Notes: generated by a model not told the origin, from the letters alone. Numbered from the stretch's first letter, positions 53,101 through 62,812 are shown. The stretch is DNA of 64,000 nucleotides from Streptomyces sp. H39-S7 (GCF_027158205.1 NZ_JAPVLU010000006.1:1-64000), one strand, 5' to 3'. Program-made: numbers and translations.

Positions 53101-56100
53101 TCCAGCCCGCCAATTGCTTGGTCGCATCGGTGGTACTGGTGCCCGCGTACTCGCCGGTTTTGCGGCCGAGGATGTCGTAGGTGTAGGAGAGGGTCTGCTG
53201 GCGGGCGTCGGTGGTCTGGGTCAGCCGGCCGAGAGCGTCGTAGCCAGAGGTACTAGTGCCGGAGTCGGGGTCGGTCTGCGAGATCTTCTGGCCCTGCAGG
53301 TTGTACTGGTAGGTCCAGGTATTGCCGATAGTGTCGGCGATCGAGGCGGTCTGCCCGGCCGGGGTGTAGGTGTAGCGGGTCGTGATGTCGGCCGCAGCTG
53401 CCTTGCCGGCAGTGCCGGTGCTCCACCGGCTGTTGCCCGCGGCGTTGTACATCTGCACGCTGGCGTCGTCGCGGACCATCGCGTAGCCGCCAGTGGTGCC
53501 CGCGGTGCCGCCGGTGGAGGTCCACAACACCGTGCCGGTGGTGCTGGTGACCACCAGGCTGCCGTCGGTGCGCACGGTGGCGCTGGCGCCGGGTTTACCG
53601 GAGGTGCCCGACGCCCACAGCACCGCGCCGCTGGTGATGCCGGTCAGGACCAGGTTCCCGTCGGCCTGCATCGTCAGCCGCACACTGTTGGACGCCACCG
53701 TGCTACCCGAGGCGATGACCGTGCCCGCGGGCAGGGTCCTGTCCGGGGTGGTGTCCTTGACCCGGCTCGCGGTGGTCTGGCCCTTGGCGTCGATGAACGT
53801 CGCGGTGGCCTGCCCGCCCTTGGGCGGGATGGTGTCGGTCTCGTCCGCGCCGGGGTAGCTGGTGGTGGACTGCCACTGCAGCGAGGCGCGCGACCACAAT
53901 TGCTTGGCCGTCGGGCGACCCAGCCCGTCGTAAACCGTTTTGGTCTGCGAGGGGACGGTGTTCTCGAACTCCGCGAACATCGTGGTCGACGGCGCGGTGT
54001 TGGGGTCCGAATAGGTCGCGATGGTGGAAACCGGCCAGCCATGGCTGTCATACGAGCTGGACTTGATCAACCGACCGGCCGAGTCATCCGCAGTCGTGGA
54101 CTGCTGCTGGCGCACCTGCAGCATCCCGTCGTACAACGTCACCGCAGTGCTGTAACTGCCGTTCTCACGCAACGTCCGCGTCGTGACCGCGGACGGGTCC
54201 GGGCTGGTACCCGCACCGTGAATGGCGTACAGGAACGTCTTGTCAGGACTGTCGGAATTGGCGGTCTTGTCACGACCCGGTAGCCAGACGGCGGTACGCC
54301 GACCCAGGGCGTCAAATGTGCTGTCGGTAACGCGGCCGTTGGCGTCCACGGCGTGGGTGACCAGTCCGCGGGTCGGAACCGCAGTGACCGTGGAGACCCA
54401 ACCCAACGGGTTGGTGGTAGTGGTCGCTGTGGGCAGGACAGCTGTCGGCGGCGTGAACGTGGTCGTCGTGGCCGATCCGGCGCCGTCGAGTGATTTGACG
54501 ATCCGTCCATAGCTGTCGTAGCTGAGGGCACCGGTGGTCTGGAAGATCGGGTTGCCGGATCCGTCATAGGACTTGATCGACTGCATGGCGGTCATGTAGC
54601 CGAGCGAGTGGACCTGCGGCGTCGCTCCGTCGGACGGCCAGGACTGGCCGAGTACGCCATACGTTCCAGGGTTGGTGACACTGCCGTCACCGTCGTAGAA
54701 GACCCGCTGGTCCGACAGCGTTTTGGTGGTTCCCGGGGCCGTCCCGCAGGGGCCGGCCACCGCGATGGTCTCGCTCGGGTAGACGAGCATCATCAAGTTG
54801 GTGGCCGGCGCGGGGGCATAGCTGATGGTGGTGCACGTCTCCTGCCGTGGGTCGGAGAGGTCCCCCTTGTCGTTGATCTGCTTCACTCGGCCGAGATCGT
54901 CATAGGTGGTGATCGCTTGTACGGTGCGCCACGTGCCGCTCGCCAGAAGCGACTGCCCGCGATTGCTGGCGGACTTCAAGCGGTGAGTGGTGAGAGCAGG
55001 TAGATCCGACAAGGTGTTCGGGGCAGGCTCTTTTGAGGTCCAGGCGGTGCGCGATCGGTTGGCGGTCTCGACCACCACCGGAGGATCGATGATGGATCGA
55101 GCGGTGACCGGTGCGCCGGCAGCGGTGGTGTCGACGTTCTCCGTCGCAGACGGTGCTCCGGCCAGCCAGTTGCTGTCGGTGGCACCGTTCACGGTGACGC
55201 TGCGGGTGGTCCCGTCTGCCTTGTAGTCACCGTCCATACCCTGCAGATATGTGGCCACGGACTTGGTGATCGGGTCCGGGCTGGCACCGCCCGTGGTGGT
55301 GACGGTCCGGTAGCCGCGGAAGTCGTTCCAGGTGCGGTACTGGTCGTCCGTCAGGTCGGAGTCGTCACGGTGCCACGCCGCACCGGCATAGGCGTAGTTG
55401 ACGACCTTCGCCTTGGAGCCGGCTTTGGTCAGGTCGCTGTCGGTGACCTGGGACACCACGGTCTTGGTGAACCAATCGGAGATCGGTTCGGCCGCACCTG
55501 GCGGGTACCAGTACACGGGGAAGCAGGCTTTGGTGTTGCTGTCGGGCGAGGATGGCATGCTGTGGTTGACGCGGGAGCACTCTGCGGATCTGTACGTGAC
55601 GGCGATGGACTCACCGGTCTCGGTCCGGATGCTGGAGATGCGCGGGTGATACAGCGGAGGCGCGGCCGGGGTCAGCCCGTCGACCCGGTTGTCGGTCTCG
55701 ATACCTGTGAACGTCACCGGGTCCAGGGTGATCTGGTCGGCGCCGCCGGCGGTGGTGTCGCGGCCGGTGTGCTGGATCGACGACAGCCACATGACTGCTT
55801 GCACCGCGCCGTCGGATGTGTCCCCCTCCGCACCGGTGACCGGGTCGATGACCCCGCCCGCGTCGGAGAAGACGTGGGTGAGGGCGTAGGAGTCGACGTC
55901 CTGGAAGCCGGTACCCACCTTCACCTGGGTAGTGATCGTCTTCAGGCGGTAGGTGGACCAGAAGGTCGGCGATCCGACGTGGCAGACGTCATCGCCTTCA
56001 CCGGAGGTCTTGTAGCTTGAGGGGCAGTTCAGGTCATACGGGGAGTCAGGCCAGTTGGAGGACGTGGTCTTCGACAGGTTGTCGAGAGTGCAGACCGTGT

Positions 56101-57865
56101 CGGAGGTCGTGCAGCGCTGTGAGGTGTCGAAGTTGACCCGGGCGGCGGGATCCCGCCCGGCCACCGCGTCGGCCAGCTTGTAACCGTAGGAGATCCGCTT
56201 GAGGAAACCACCGCGCGTGTAGGAGGTCAGGGTGCCGCCGTCACCGGACGCCGCCACCTGGCCGAAGCCCATGTTGTAGTAGTTGGACTCGGTGGCGTAG
56301 TCGTAGCGCTGCACATTGCCGTGCGGGTCCACGACGAAGTCGAGGTTGAAGCGGTAGCCGACCGGCTTGTCGCACTGCGACGCTGCACCCTTGGCCGCGC
56401 TGTAGCAGGGATCACCGGACTTGGGGTGGTAAACCGGAACGCCCCAAGCGCTGCCCGTCGACGCATCCGCCGTCGTACCGGGTGCGTGGTTCTCACCGAA
56501 GTAGTAGGCCGTGCCGTCCGGCGTGGTAACCCGGTAGAACTCCCCGCTCCACAGGCCGTTCGCCGCGCCCGTCAATCTTTCGATCTTCGTACCGTCATCG
56601 GACTGCAGGTGGAGGACGCCGCTGCTGTCACGCACCAGCTCGCCGCTGCGTGACCCGAGGGACATCGTGGCGTTGTAACCACCCCAGCACTTGTCTCCCG
56701 AGTCCTTGATCCCGCTACTGCTGCACGCCTTGAAGGACCGCTCGATGAAACCTGGCTCGTACGACCACCCGTCACCGATCCAGGACGACTGGGAGTTACG
56801 GGCGGAGGTCTCACCGTCGATAGCCTGCGAGTTGTAGGACAGCGCCACCGACGGAGCGCTGCCGCTCAACGAGGCCGGCACTACAAGCGGATAGCCGTAA
56901 GTGAACCCCCCACTTGACGTCTGGGCCCATGCACCGGACGACGACAACGAGGTCGAGGTGTAATCTCCCTGCGAGCCGCCGGAACCCGAGACGGCCGCAA
57001 CGGCCACCGTGGACTGGCTCGCAGCAGGAGCAGCCAAAACGGCTGTCGAGCGCAGTGTCACCGTGCTGGTCGCAGGCAGGTCAACAGCTGCGGTGAGCGT
57101 CTGGCCGGCCGCGTCGTTGACGGTCTCCAGGGGTTCTTGCACGAGACAAGCGGCAACCTGCGGGGTGGTCAGGACGCAGCCGGGCATGGTGACCAGGTGC
57201 AGGCGTGAGCCCCAACCGCCACCGTATGCCTGGGCGATCGCGGCATAGTCGAGGGACACCGTCACCCGCCCGGCCTCCGCGCGCGCGTCCGCCCGCCGAA
57301 GACCGACAAGGAGTCCGTCCACGTTCGCGGACAGCGCCTGCTTATGGTCGGCGACCCGCGCCTGCACGGAAGTGGGGGCGCTTACCTTGGCGGCTGTACG
57401 GGACAAGGGCGCTGCAGCCGTCGCGGGGGCAATCCATACCGGCGAGGAACCCGCTCGCACCGGGAACGCCTTCGCAACGACGCTCGGATCAGTGGTTCCC
57501 TTGGGCGATGCACCCTTGGCCGCCGTGCCGCCGGGCGTAGGGGATGCAAGGTTCACGGTGCTGGTACTGGCCGCAGGCCAGACCGCGGCGAGCGGCTTGT
57601 GAGCCTGCAGCACCCGGGCGCCTTTGGGTGCCGGAGGCGAGGCCGTACCGCGCGAGCTGGTGACAGGCTGGCCATCGACAATTGGCTGGGCCTGCAATTG
57701 GCCGTCGGCCCAGACCTGGCCGGTGTAGTGATAGCCACCGACCACGTCCGCCTGAGCCAACGGAACGATCATCGACATCGCCGCAACCGTGGCCGTGGCA
57801 ACGATCCCGCGACGTAGCCGAGCCCGTGTTCGGACATCGGTGAACAAACGCACGTTGGAACGCAC
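50111..57865 (-). CDS. Secreted Rhs-repeat polymorphic toxin with B-lectin, Hint and C-terminal toxin domains
   Basis: 2584 residues from the GTG at 57865 with GGGGGG upstream; the ORF also opens at 57976. Signal peptide: RARLRRGIVATATVAAMSMI to about residue 40. Then SpvB/Rhs-type repeats. At about 1380-1487 a bulb-type mannose-binding lectin unit is inserted (RLTMQADGNLVLTGITSGAV). The Rhs core ends DPVLGRFLTVDPIFE and DPTGLM near 2108. A Hint domain (2291-2436) runs from CSFSPDTPVLM to LHTYYVLAGQTPVLVHN. The last 147 residues, from TCQDSVVLGVGDHSN, are a toxin domain that I cannot name; it has Trp- and Gly-rich parts (WDSINWYWNGMP). The toxin is probably released by Hint cleavage. Confidence 0.85.
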   Translation of the reverse strand: MRSNVRLFTDVRTRARLRRGIVATATVAAMSMIVPLAQADVVGGYHYTGQVWADGQLQAQPIVDGQPVTSSRGTASPPAPKGARVLQAHKPLAAVWPAASTSTVNLASPTPGGTAAKGASPKGTTDPSVVAKAFPVRAGSSPVWIAPATAAAPLSRTAAKVSAPTSVQARVADHKQALSANVDGLLVGLRRADARAEAGRVTVSLDYAAIAQAYGGGWGSRLHLVTMPGCVLTTPQVAACLVQEPLETVNDAAGQTLTAAVDLPATSTVTLRSTAVLAAPAASQSTVAVAAVSGSGGSQGDYTSTSLSSSGAWAQTSSGGFTYGYPLVVPASLSGSAPSVALSYNSQAIDGETSARNSQSSWIGDGWSYEPGFIERSFKACSSSGIKDSGDKCWGGYNATMSLGSRSGELVRDSSGVLHLQSDDGTKIERLTGAANGLWSGEFYRVTTPDGTAYYFGENHAPGTTADASTGSAWGVPVYHPKSGDPCYSAAKGAASQCDKPVGYRFNLDFVVDPHGNVQRYDYATESNYYNMGFGQVAASGDGGTLTSYTRGGFLKRISYGYKLADAVAGRDPAARVNFDTSQRCTTSDTVCTLDNLSKTTSSNWPDSPYDLNCPSSYKTSGEGDDVCHVGSPTFWSTYRLKTITTQVKVGTGFQDVDSYALTHVFSDAGGVIDPVTGAEGDTSDGAVQAVMWLSSIQHTGRDTTAGGADQITLDPVTFTGIETDNRVDGLTPAAPPLYHPRISSIRTETGESIAVTYRSAECSRVNHSMPSSPDSNTKACFPVYWYPPGAAEPISDWFTKTVVSQVTDSDLTKAGSKAKVVNYAYAGAAWHRDDSDLTDDQYRTWNDFRGYRTVTTTGGASPDPITKSVATYLQGMDGDYKADGTTRSVTVNGATDSNWLAGAPSATENVDTTAAGAPVTARSIIDPPVVVETANRSRTAWTSKEPAPNTLSDLPALTTHRLKSASNRGQSLLASGTWRTVQAITTYDDLGRVKQINDKGDLSDPRQETCTTISYAPAPATNLMMLVYPSETIAVAGPCGTAPGTTKTLSDQRVFYDGDGSVTNPGTYGVLGQSWPSDGATPQVHSLGYMTAMQSIKSYDGSGNPIFQTTGALSYDSYGRIVKSLDGAGSATTTTFTPPTAVLPTATTTTNPLGWVSTVTAVPTRGLVTHAVDANGRVTDSTFDALGRRTAVWLPGRDKTANSDSPDKTFLYAIHGAGTSPDPSAVTTRTLRENGSYSTAVTLYDGMLQVRQQQSTTADDSAGRLIKSSSYDSHGWPVSTIATYSDPNTAPSTTMFAEFENTVPSQTKTVYDGLGRPTAKQLWSRASLQWQSTTSYPGADETDTIPPKGGQATATFIDAKGQTTASRVKDTTPDRTLPAGTVIASGSTVASNSVRLTMQADGNLVLTGITSGAVLWASGTSGKPGASATVRTDGSLVVTSTTGTVLWTSTGGTAGTTGGYAMVRDDASVQMYNAAGNSRWSTGTAGKAAAADITTRYTYTPAGQTASIADTIGNTWTYQYNLQGQKISQTDPDSGTSTSGYDALGRLTQTTDARQQTLSYTYDILGRKTGEYAGTSTTDATKQLAGWSYDTLAKGLPVSSTRYVGGSTTSGSAYVKSITGYTTAYQPTGTTVVIPPAEGKLANTYTMAAKYTPRVGLLASTDYGPDGGLPTESVGYGYDLQGLLLETGSDDNPYLDTALYSPLGQIQQSTYGVYGKQLRTAQTYDDATGRLATNTVSLQPNEFGPIDATTYGYDQAGNLKAVSDTQSNGTAITGTDTQCFSYDGINRLSEAWTDTKGTSTPTTGQLSHCTTSTPTPGTIGGPASYWQSFTYNLLGDRTQQVKHDITGNALKNTTQSSSYPGNGTTAATQPNTAISVTTTDATGTTTLTPRYDAAGNTKSRDTKVGTAAATTQTFTYDAEGRTQSVTPKAGSGTVASSYLYDADGGLLVQKGPGSNILYLFGGAEQLTLDTAKQTVSGLRYYSHPDGTTITRSSTGTLTYQPANPQHTAQLQVNRTTLAVTRRAYDPYGAPRGTAPTGWADNHGYLGQPADTTTGLNLLGARNYDPVLGRFLTVDPIFEAGDPNQMGGYTYAGNDPVNGSDPTGLMWLRDGGGGGGGGSGSSGGDPGGNVTLESVGRGAIGALDSFVGPLYSAAANGVGYFNNAFATVASPMAPPPPYVAKDYSHPFGSLLGIDKSLGYKTGNVSGTIVSLAIDGLGLAKVLKFGYKAFKAARVAKEAKTAEKTAEDLVSSKTPSDTTPSADPAPKAPKNADESSAPGTGTQDKPAATEATRCSFSPDTPVLMDQGQTKPIGDITVGDKVEAADPDTGKHAGPHTVTATIINYDTDLLDVTVRGEDGKPATLHTTSKHPFWDDTTHTWVPAGKLQPGHALNTDEDQHVTVLTLHITPGAANRYNLTVAELHTYYVLAGQTPVLVHNTCQDSVVLGVGDHSNALASSRRAAGDSSAHTFNDGNYGDVSENGLPGWMNGVQEAVRNSNTRLTVSLDGLPGATPAEAFANAYTRGVQGGMKMATESSYGTSWEMSVIGRNVVLGNRSWDSINWYWNGMPATMHVPDFAAIRAAAGIK

Positions 57866-58159
57866 TTCGCAGACCCCCCAGCCCACCCCGGCAGCCCGTG
57901 TAGGGCTGCCCACTCGTGAGGCAGGTGCGCCGCCACGATCCCCGGAACCGTATTGCCACACCTGTGCGAACCGCAATAGCCTTTCTCGGCATCCCCATAA
58001 GTCACACCAGTCACATCAGCCCCACGCAGGGGCACTGTCACTGGGACAGAGGAGGATGCGGGGGCTCGGAAGCAACACCACCAATGCGGCTGCTCAGCCG
58101 CACCGCCCGGCACGGCATCTCCGTGGATGGGTAAATCTTTACCCTAGAAAGGGGTAATC

Positions 58160-61100
58160 GTGGGGGGTTCCATCAGCGCGCGCCGATTCAGGCGCCGCAA
58201 TCCGATCCGACTGGCAACACTGACCGCAGTCAGCGGCCTCGTCCTGTCCCTGGCCGGTCCGGCCCTGGCGGACGACGTACCGCCGTCCGTCCCGGCCGAT
58301 ACGGCCACCGCCCCGCCACTGACACCCGGCGGACCCATGCAGGCGGCATTGCTGCAGGCCAAGGCGACCGGCAAGCCCGTCGTGGTCGAGTCGCTGACGA
58401 CCCCGACCGAGCAGACCGTCGCCAACCCCGACGGCACGTTGGCGACCACCAACAACCTGCAGGCCGTCCGGGTGAAGAAGAACAACACCTGGGCCGCGGT
58501 CGACGCCACCTTGGGCCGTAACGGCGACGGCACCTACTCCCCCGCCGCCACCCCGGCCGGGGTCGCCCTGTCCGGTGGAGGAAGCGGCCCGCTGGCCACC
58601 CTCACCGACGCCGGCGGACACCGCCTGGCCCTGACCTTCCCCACCACCCTGCCCACACCCACCGTCAGCGGCGACACCGCCCTGTACGCGAACGTGCTGC
58701 CCGGCGTAGACCTGGAAGCATCCGTCAGCGACCAGGGCGCCTTCAGCGAAGTACTGATCGTCCGCAACGCGACAGCCGCCGCAAACCCCGCGCTGAAAAC
58801 CTTGCGTCTGGCCACCAGCACCCAGGGGTTGACACTGGCTGCTGACGCCCAAGGCCGCCTGTCCGCCACCACCGCCGACGGCACCGCGGCCTACACCAGC
58901 CCCGCACCGATCATGTGGGACTCCTCCACCGCCACCGCAGCACCAGCCGGCACCAAATCCGCCGCCGCCCGCACGACTGCCGCCGCCGCCGACACGACGC
59001 CGGCCGCCTCCTCCACGGACGGCCCGGGTGCCGGAGCCCAGGTACAGCCGGTCGCACTGACCGCGACCGCGGGCGCTGTCACGCTCACCCCCGACGCCGG
59101 ACTGCTCACCGGGGCGACCACCAAGTACCCGGTGTTCATCGACCCGACCGTCAGCCCGGTCTCCAGTGGCACCAACCACTACGCCGAAGCCCAGGAAGGC
59201 TGCCCGAACGCGCCGCAGTGGGACACCCCGCAGAAGTACGGCGGCGAAGGCATCGGCTACCAGCACTTCTCTTCGACCTGTTTCGGACTGGAGCGCTCGT
59301 TCTTCGAGCTGAACACCAGCAACCTGCACTCGAACATGGTCATCTCCAAGTCCACCCTGGTCCTGGCCGAGGTCGACGGCGCGGACGGCGGATGCTCCAA
59401 CACCTGGCCCGTCACCCTGTACCCGACAGCAGACATCAACACCTCCCAGTTCGTAGGTAAGTTGACCTGGAACAACCAGCCCAGTGTCGGCGGTGCCCTC
59501 GGCACGCAGAATGTCGCCAGCGCCAGCGTCAACGCCGGCTGCGGAACCCGATACGTCAACTTCGACGTCACCGCAGGCATCCGAGGCAACGCCGCCATCG
59601 ACAAGGACACCTGGGCGTTCTCGCTGCGCGGAAACGAGTCCAAGTACGACACGAACTACGGGTTCATGCGCTTCAACAGCAACCCGTACATCGTCACCGT
59701 CTTCGACATCCCCCCAGCCGCGCCCAGCGGACCCAGCACCGACCCCGACAGCCAGAACCCCGCGGGGGCCGCGTGCGGTGGCGGCCCTGACGGCTGGATC
59801 GGCAAGACGACCCTGGCCGGCACCAACAACGACATCACCCTCAGCGCCACCCTCACCACCCCCATGTCCGGAGTGAACCTGCAGGCCCAGTACGCCATGT
59901 GGGACAACATGCTCCCCCAGGCCAACGGCAACGCCACCGTCATCAACCCTCCACTTACCGCAGGCTATGCCTCCGGCACCAAGGTCCACCACAACCTCGG
60001 TTTCGCCGCCCAGGACGGACATCAGTACGGGTGGGGTGTCCGCGCCTGGGACGGCACCCTGTACGGCCCCTGGACCACTAGCTGCCACTTCAAAACCGAC
60101 CTCACCCCGCCCACCCAGGCCGCCTTCACCGACTCAGCAGACTTCCCGCCCCTGGGCAGCGGCACCGCACCAACCAAGCACGCCGGCGACCCCGACCTCA
60201 CCATCCACGTCACCAGCACCGACCCCATGCCCGCCGGACCCTGCGCACCCGTAGCCTGCGTCCGCAGTGACATCCGCAAGTTCGAATGGTCCCTGGACAC
60301 GCCCATCGGGCCCACCGGTGCGGACGCCGGGCACATAAAGGGCGTCTCCCCGGATGCCACCGGCTTCGCCCAAGCCGACATCCCGATCAGCGTCACCGCG
60401 CAGCAATGGGGGACGCACACGCTGTACGTCCAGGCCGTCGACGGAGCCGGCAACGCCGACCCCTCTACCTACAGCTTCTACGCACCGTGGAATCCCGCCA
60501 CCAAGGTCACCGCTGGTGACCTCACCGGGGACGGCATTCCCGACCTGATCGCCCCCTCCAAGGGAGGTGACCTGCTGCTGCTGCCCGGCAACACCGACGC
60601 CGCCGCCGCCCCGGTGATCTCCTCCACCGCCGCAACCAGCCCCGAGGCCGAGGCTTCCACCGGTTGGGACAAGTTCCTGATCACCCACCGCGGCAGTACC
60701 GCCCAGTCCGGGGTGGACGACCTGTTCGCCTACAGCACCGTCACCCACCAGATGTACATCTACCGCAACGACGCAGAGACCAGCACCACCGGGGCGGCAG
60801 GGCACTTCAGCAACACCAACGGCCGCATCCCGCTCACCGAAAAGCCCACCTGCAACCCGGGATCCACCTGCACGGGCTACGACACCACCTGGGGAACGGT
60901 CAGCCAGATCCTCGCCCCCGGAAGCTTCGACAACGGCTCCGGACTCGCCGATCTGATCACCATGGAGGGCGGCAAGCTCTGGTACTACCCCGGCACCTCC
61001 AAACCCGGATCCCACCTCAAGCAGGCCCTCCTCCTGGGCAGCGGTGACTGGTCCAACACAACACTGATCGCCCCCGGCACCGTCGACGGCGCCCCCACCC

Positions 61101-62479
61101 TGTGGGCCCGCGACAACATCACCGGCACCCTCCACACCTACCCCCTCACCTTCGACGGCAACGGCCTGCCCACCACCGTGCTCACCGCACCAGCCCACCG
61201 CGCCCTGGTCTCCGCCATCGCGGTCACGGGTGGTGGCACGGTGTGCGCCGATGTCGCCAAGGCATCGACCGCGAACAACACCAAGATCCAGATCTACCCG
61301 TGCAACGGCTCCGATGCCCAGCAGATGACCCTCGGCACCGACAACACCGTGCGGGTCCTCGGTAAGTGCCTGGACATCACCAACGGCGGAACCGCCTCGG
61401 GAACCCCGATCCAGCTCTACACCTGCAACGGCACCGCCGCCCAGAAGTGGAAGCCCGGACCCACCGGATCCCTGATCAACCCGCAGTCCAACCTCTGCCT
61501 CGCCGACCCCGCCAGCAGCACCACCGCCGGCACGCAACTCATCCTCTACGCCTGCCTCACCGGCCGAGCCGACCAGAACTGGACCGGCAGCGCCACCGGC
61601 ACCCTCCTTGCCCAAGCCCCGATCCTGCCCATCGGCCTGGACAACAGCACCTATCCCACCATCGCCTCGCCCGGCGACACCAACAACATCGCCACGGGCG
61701 CTTCCGGCGGCCCGGACGGCAACCCGGACCTGTACGCCACCACCAGCAACGGCCAGATCCTCGAACACCCCGGCACGGCCGCGACGTCAGGTATCGCGCA
61801 GTTCGCCACACCGGTGCCGCTGGGCTACCTCCACCAGCCCACCGACTGGTGGAAACTCACCAACACCAACAACACCGTGCGCCCCGCCAACAACCTCACC
61901 GTCAACAGCGGAGCCACCTTCACCACCGACCCCAACCGCGGCACCGTGCTGCACCTCAACGGCACCACCGGCGACGCCGCAACCGCAGTCCCGGTCCTGG
62001 ACACCTCCGCCGGCTACACCGTCTCGGCCTGGGTCAACATGACCAACACCACCACCTACAACACCGCCGTCGGCCAAGCGAGCAGCGCCGGCACCGGCGT
62101 CGACTCCTTCTACCTGCAGTACTCCAAGGGATACAACGCCTGGGCGTTCATCTCACCCGCCAGCGACAGCACCAGCCCCGGCACCTATCCCGGCGCCGTC
62201 GCCTCCACCCCACCGGCCCTCAACACCTGGACCCACCTCGTCGGCGTCTACAACGCCACCACCCACACCATGAACCTCTACATCAACGGAAACCTCGCCG
62301 GAACCGGAACCAACACCACCGCCTGGAACGCCACCGGCCCCCTCCACATCGGCAGCGCTGGCACCAGCAACTACTTCCCCGGCAACATCAGCAACGTCCA
62401 AACCTTCAACACCGCCCTCACCCCCGCCGCAGTCGCCGCCCTCAACCACGACCAACCCACCCCCACCCAACTCAGCTAA
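58160..62479 (+). CDS. Large secreted protein with DNRLRE-like, FG-GAP, ricin B and LamG domains
   Basis: 1439 residues from a GTG at 58160 with AAAGGGG upstream. A signal peptide (IRLATLTAVSGLVLSLAGPA) ends near 38. Residues 60-270 match the N-terminal domain found in Rhs-associated Streptomyces proteins. A DNRLRE-like beta domain (about 340-517) has ERSFFELNTSNLHSNMVISK. FG-GAP-like repeats begin near 782 (VTAGDLTGDGIPDLIAPSKG). A ricin B-type lectin (1020-1145) has LGKCLDITNGGTASGTPIQL. A LamG domain (1245-1425) has SAGYTVSAWVNMTNTTTYNT. It is divergent from the Rhs gene by 294 bases, so the two may form one contact or carbohydrate-binding system. Confidence 0.83.
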   Translation: MGGSISARRFRRRNPIRLATLTAVSGLVLSLAGPALADDVPPSVPADTATAPPLTPGGPMQAALLQAKATGKPVVVESLTTPTEQTVANPDGTLATTNNLQAVRVKKNNTWAAVDATLGRNGDGTYSPAATPAGVALSGGGSGPLATLTDAGGHRLALTFPTTLPTPTVSGDTALYANVLPGVDLEASVSDQGAFSEVLIVRNATAAANPALKTLRLATSTQGLTLAADAQGRLSATTADGTAAYTSPAPIMWDSSTATAAPAGTKSAAARTTAAAADTTPAASSTDGPGAGAQVQPVALTATAGAVTLTPDAGLLTGATTKYPVFIDPTVSPVSSGTNHYAEAQEGCPNAPQWDTPQKYGGEGIGYQHFSSTCFGLERSFFELNTSNLHSNMVISKSTLVLAEVDGADGGCSNTWPVTLYPTADINTSQFVGKLTWNNQPSVGGALGTQNVASASVNAGCGTRYVNFDVTAGIRGNAAIDKDTWAFSLRGNESKYDTNYGFMRFNSNPYIVTVFDIPPAAPSGPSTDPDSQNPAGAACGGGPDGWIGKTTLAGTNNDITLSATLTTPMSGVNLQAQYAMWDNMLPQANGNATVINPPLTAGYASGTKVHHNLGFAAQDGHQYGWGVRAWDGTLYGPWTTSCHFKTDLTPPTQAAFTDSADFPPLGSGTAPTKHAGDPDLTIHVTSTDPMPAGPCAPVACVRSDIRKFEWSLDTPIGPTGADAGHIKGVSPDATGFAQADIPISVTAQQWGTHTLYVQAVDGAGNADPSTYSFYAPWNPATKVTAGDLTGDGIPDLIAPSKGGDLLLLPGNTDAAAAPVISSTAATSPEAEASTGWDKFLITHRGSTAQSGVDDLFAYSTVTHQMYIYRNDAETSTTGAAGHFSNTNGRIPLTEKPTCNPGSTCTGYDTTWGTVSQILAPGSFDNGSGLADLITMEGGKLWYYPGTSKPGSHLKQALLLGSGDWSNTTLIAPGTVDGAPTLWARDNITGTLHTYPLTFDGNGLPTTVLTAPAHRALVSAIAVTGGGTVCADVAKASTANNTKIQIYPCNGSDAQQMTLGTDNTVRVLGKCLDITNGGTASGTPIQLYTCNGTAAQKWKPGPTGSLINPQSNLCLADPASSTTAGTQLILYACLTGRADQNWTGSATGTLLAQAPILPIGLDNSTYPTIASPGDTNNIATGASGGPDGNPDLYATTSNGQILEHPGTAATSGIAQFATPVPLGYLHQPTDWWKLTNTNNTVRPANNLTVNSGATFTTDPNRGTVLHLNGTTGDAATAVPVLDTSAGYTVSAWVNMTNTTTYNTAVGQASSAGTGVDSFYLQYSKGYNAWAFISPASDSTSPGTYPGAVASTPPALNTWTHLVGVYNATTHTMNLYINGNLAGTGTNTTAWNATGPLHIGSAGTSNYFPGNISNVQTFNTALTPAAVAALNHDQPTPTQLS

Positions 62480-62500
62480 CACACCACCAACACCCACCCA

Positions 62501-62526
62501 GGGGCGGCCGGAGCACCGGCCGCCCC
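62501..62526 (+). terminator. Hairpin downstream of the LamG gene
   Basis: GGGGCGGCCGG (62501-62511) and CCGGCCGCCCC (62516-62526) form a perfect 11-base stem with an AGCA loop, 21 bases after the stop of the LamG gene. Confidence 0.7.
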
Positions 62527-62576
62527 CTGAACGTTTGGGGTGGGTGCCCAAGAGCTGTAGGAGTCGCTAGCACCTG

Positions 62577-62721
62577 TGGGACTTTTCTGGGACTTCCAGC
62601 CGCATCAACGGGCAGGACCGTGAAACAGCCGAAAGATCATCCGCGCAGGTCAGCACCTCACAGCCACCCATCCCAGCAGGTCAAAGACCAGCCGAGTCTC
62701 TTCCGCGACATCTGACCGACG
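62577..62721. repeat. Right member of the island-flanking repeat
   Basis: TGGGACTT-TTC-TGGGACTT, then GTGAAACAGCCGAAAG, CGCAGGTCAGC and CTTCCGCGACATCTGA, in the same order as at 46086-46230 with scattered changes. It lies 50 bases beyond the LamG terminator, consistent with an element end. Confidence 0.55.
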
Positions 62722-62812
62722 CGTGCCGCATCCCTTCTCAGCCGCACCCGTACGGATTCACCGGGCGCCGGCCGAGTCGCGACACTTCAGGAGAGGAAGC
62801 GAGACAGACCCC

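Noticed and set aside
50519..54283. A 1254-residue plus-strand open frame
   Set aside because: It lies entirely opposite the Rhs gene and has the Gly/Val/Asp/Arg-rich composition of an antisense frame in GC-rich DNA, with no domain.
58139..60088. A 649-residue minus-strand open frame
   Set aside because: Antisense to the secreted LamG protein, which has a signal peptide and recognisable domains. The frame is glycine-rich without motifs.
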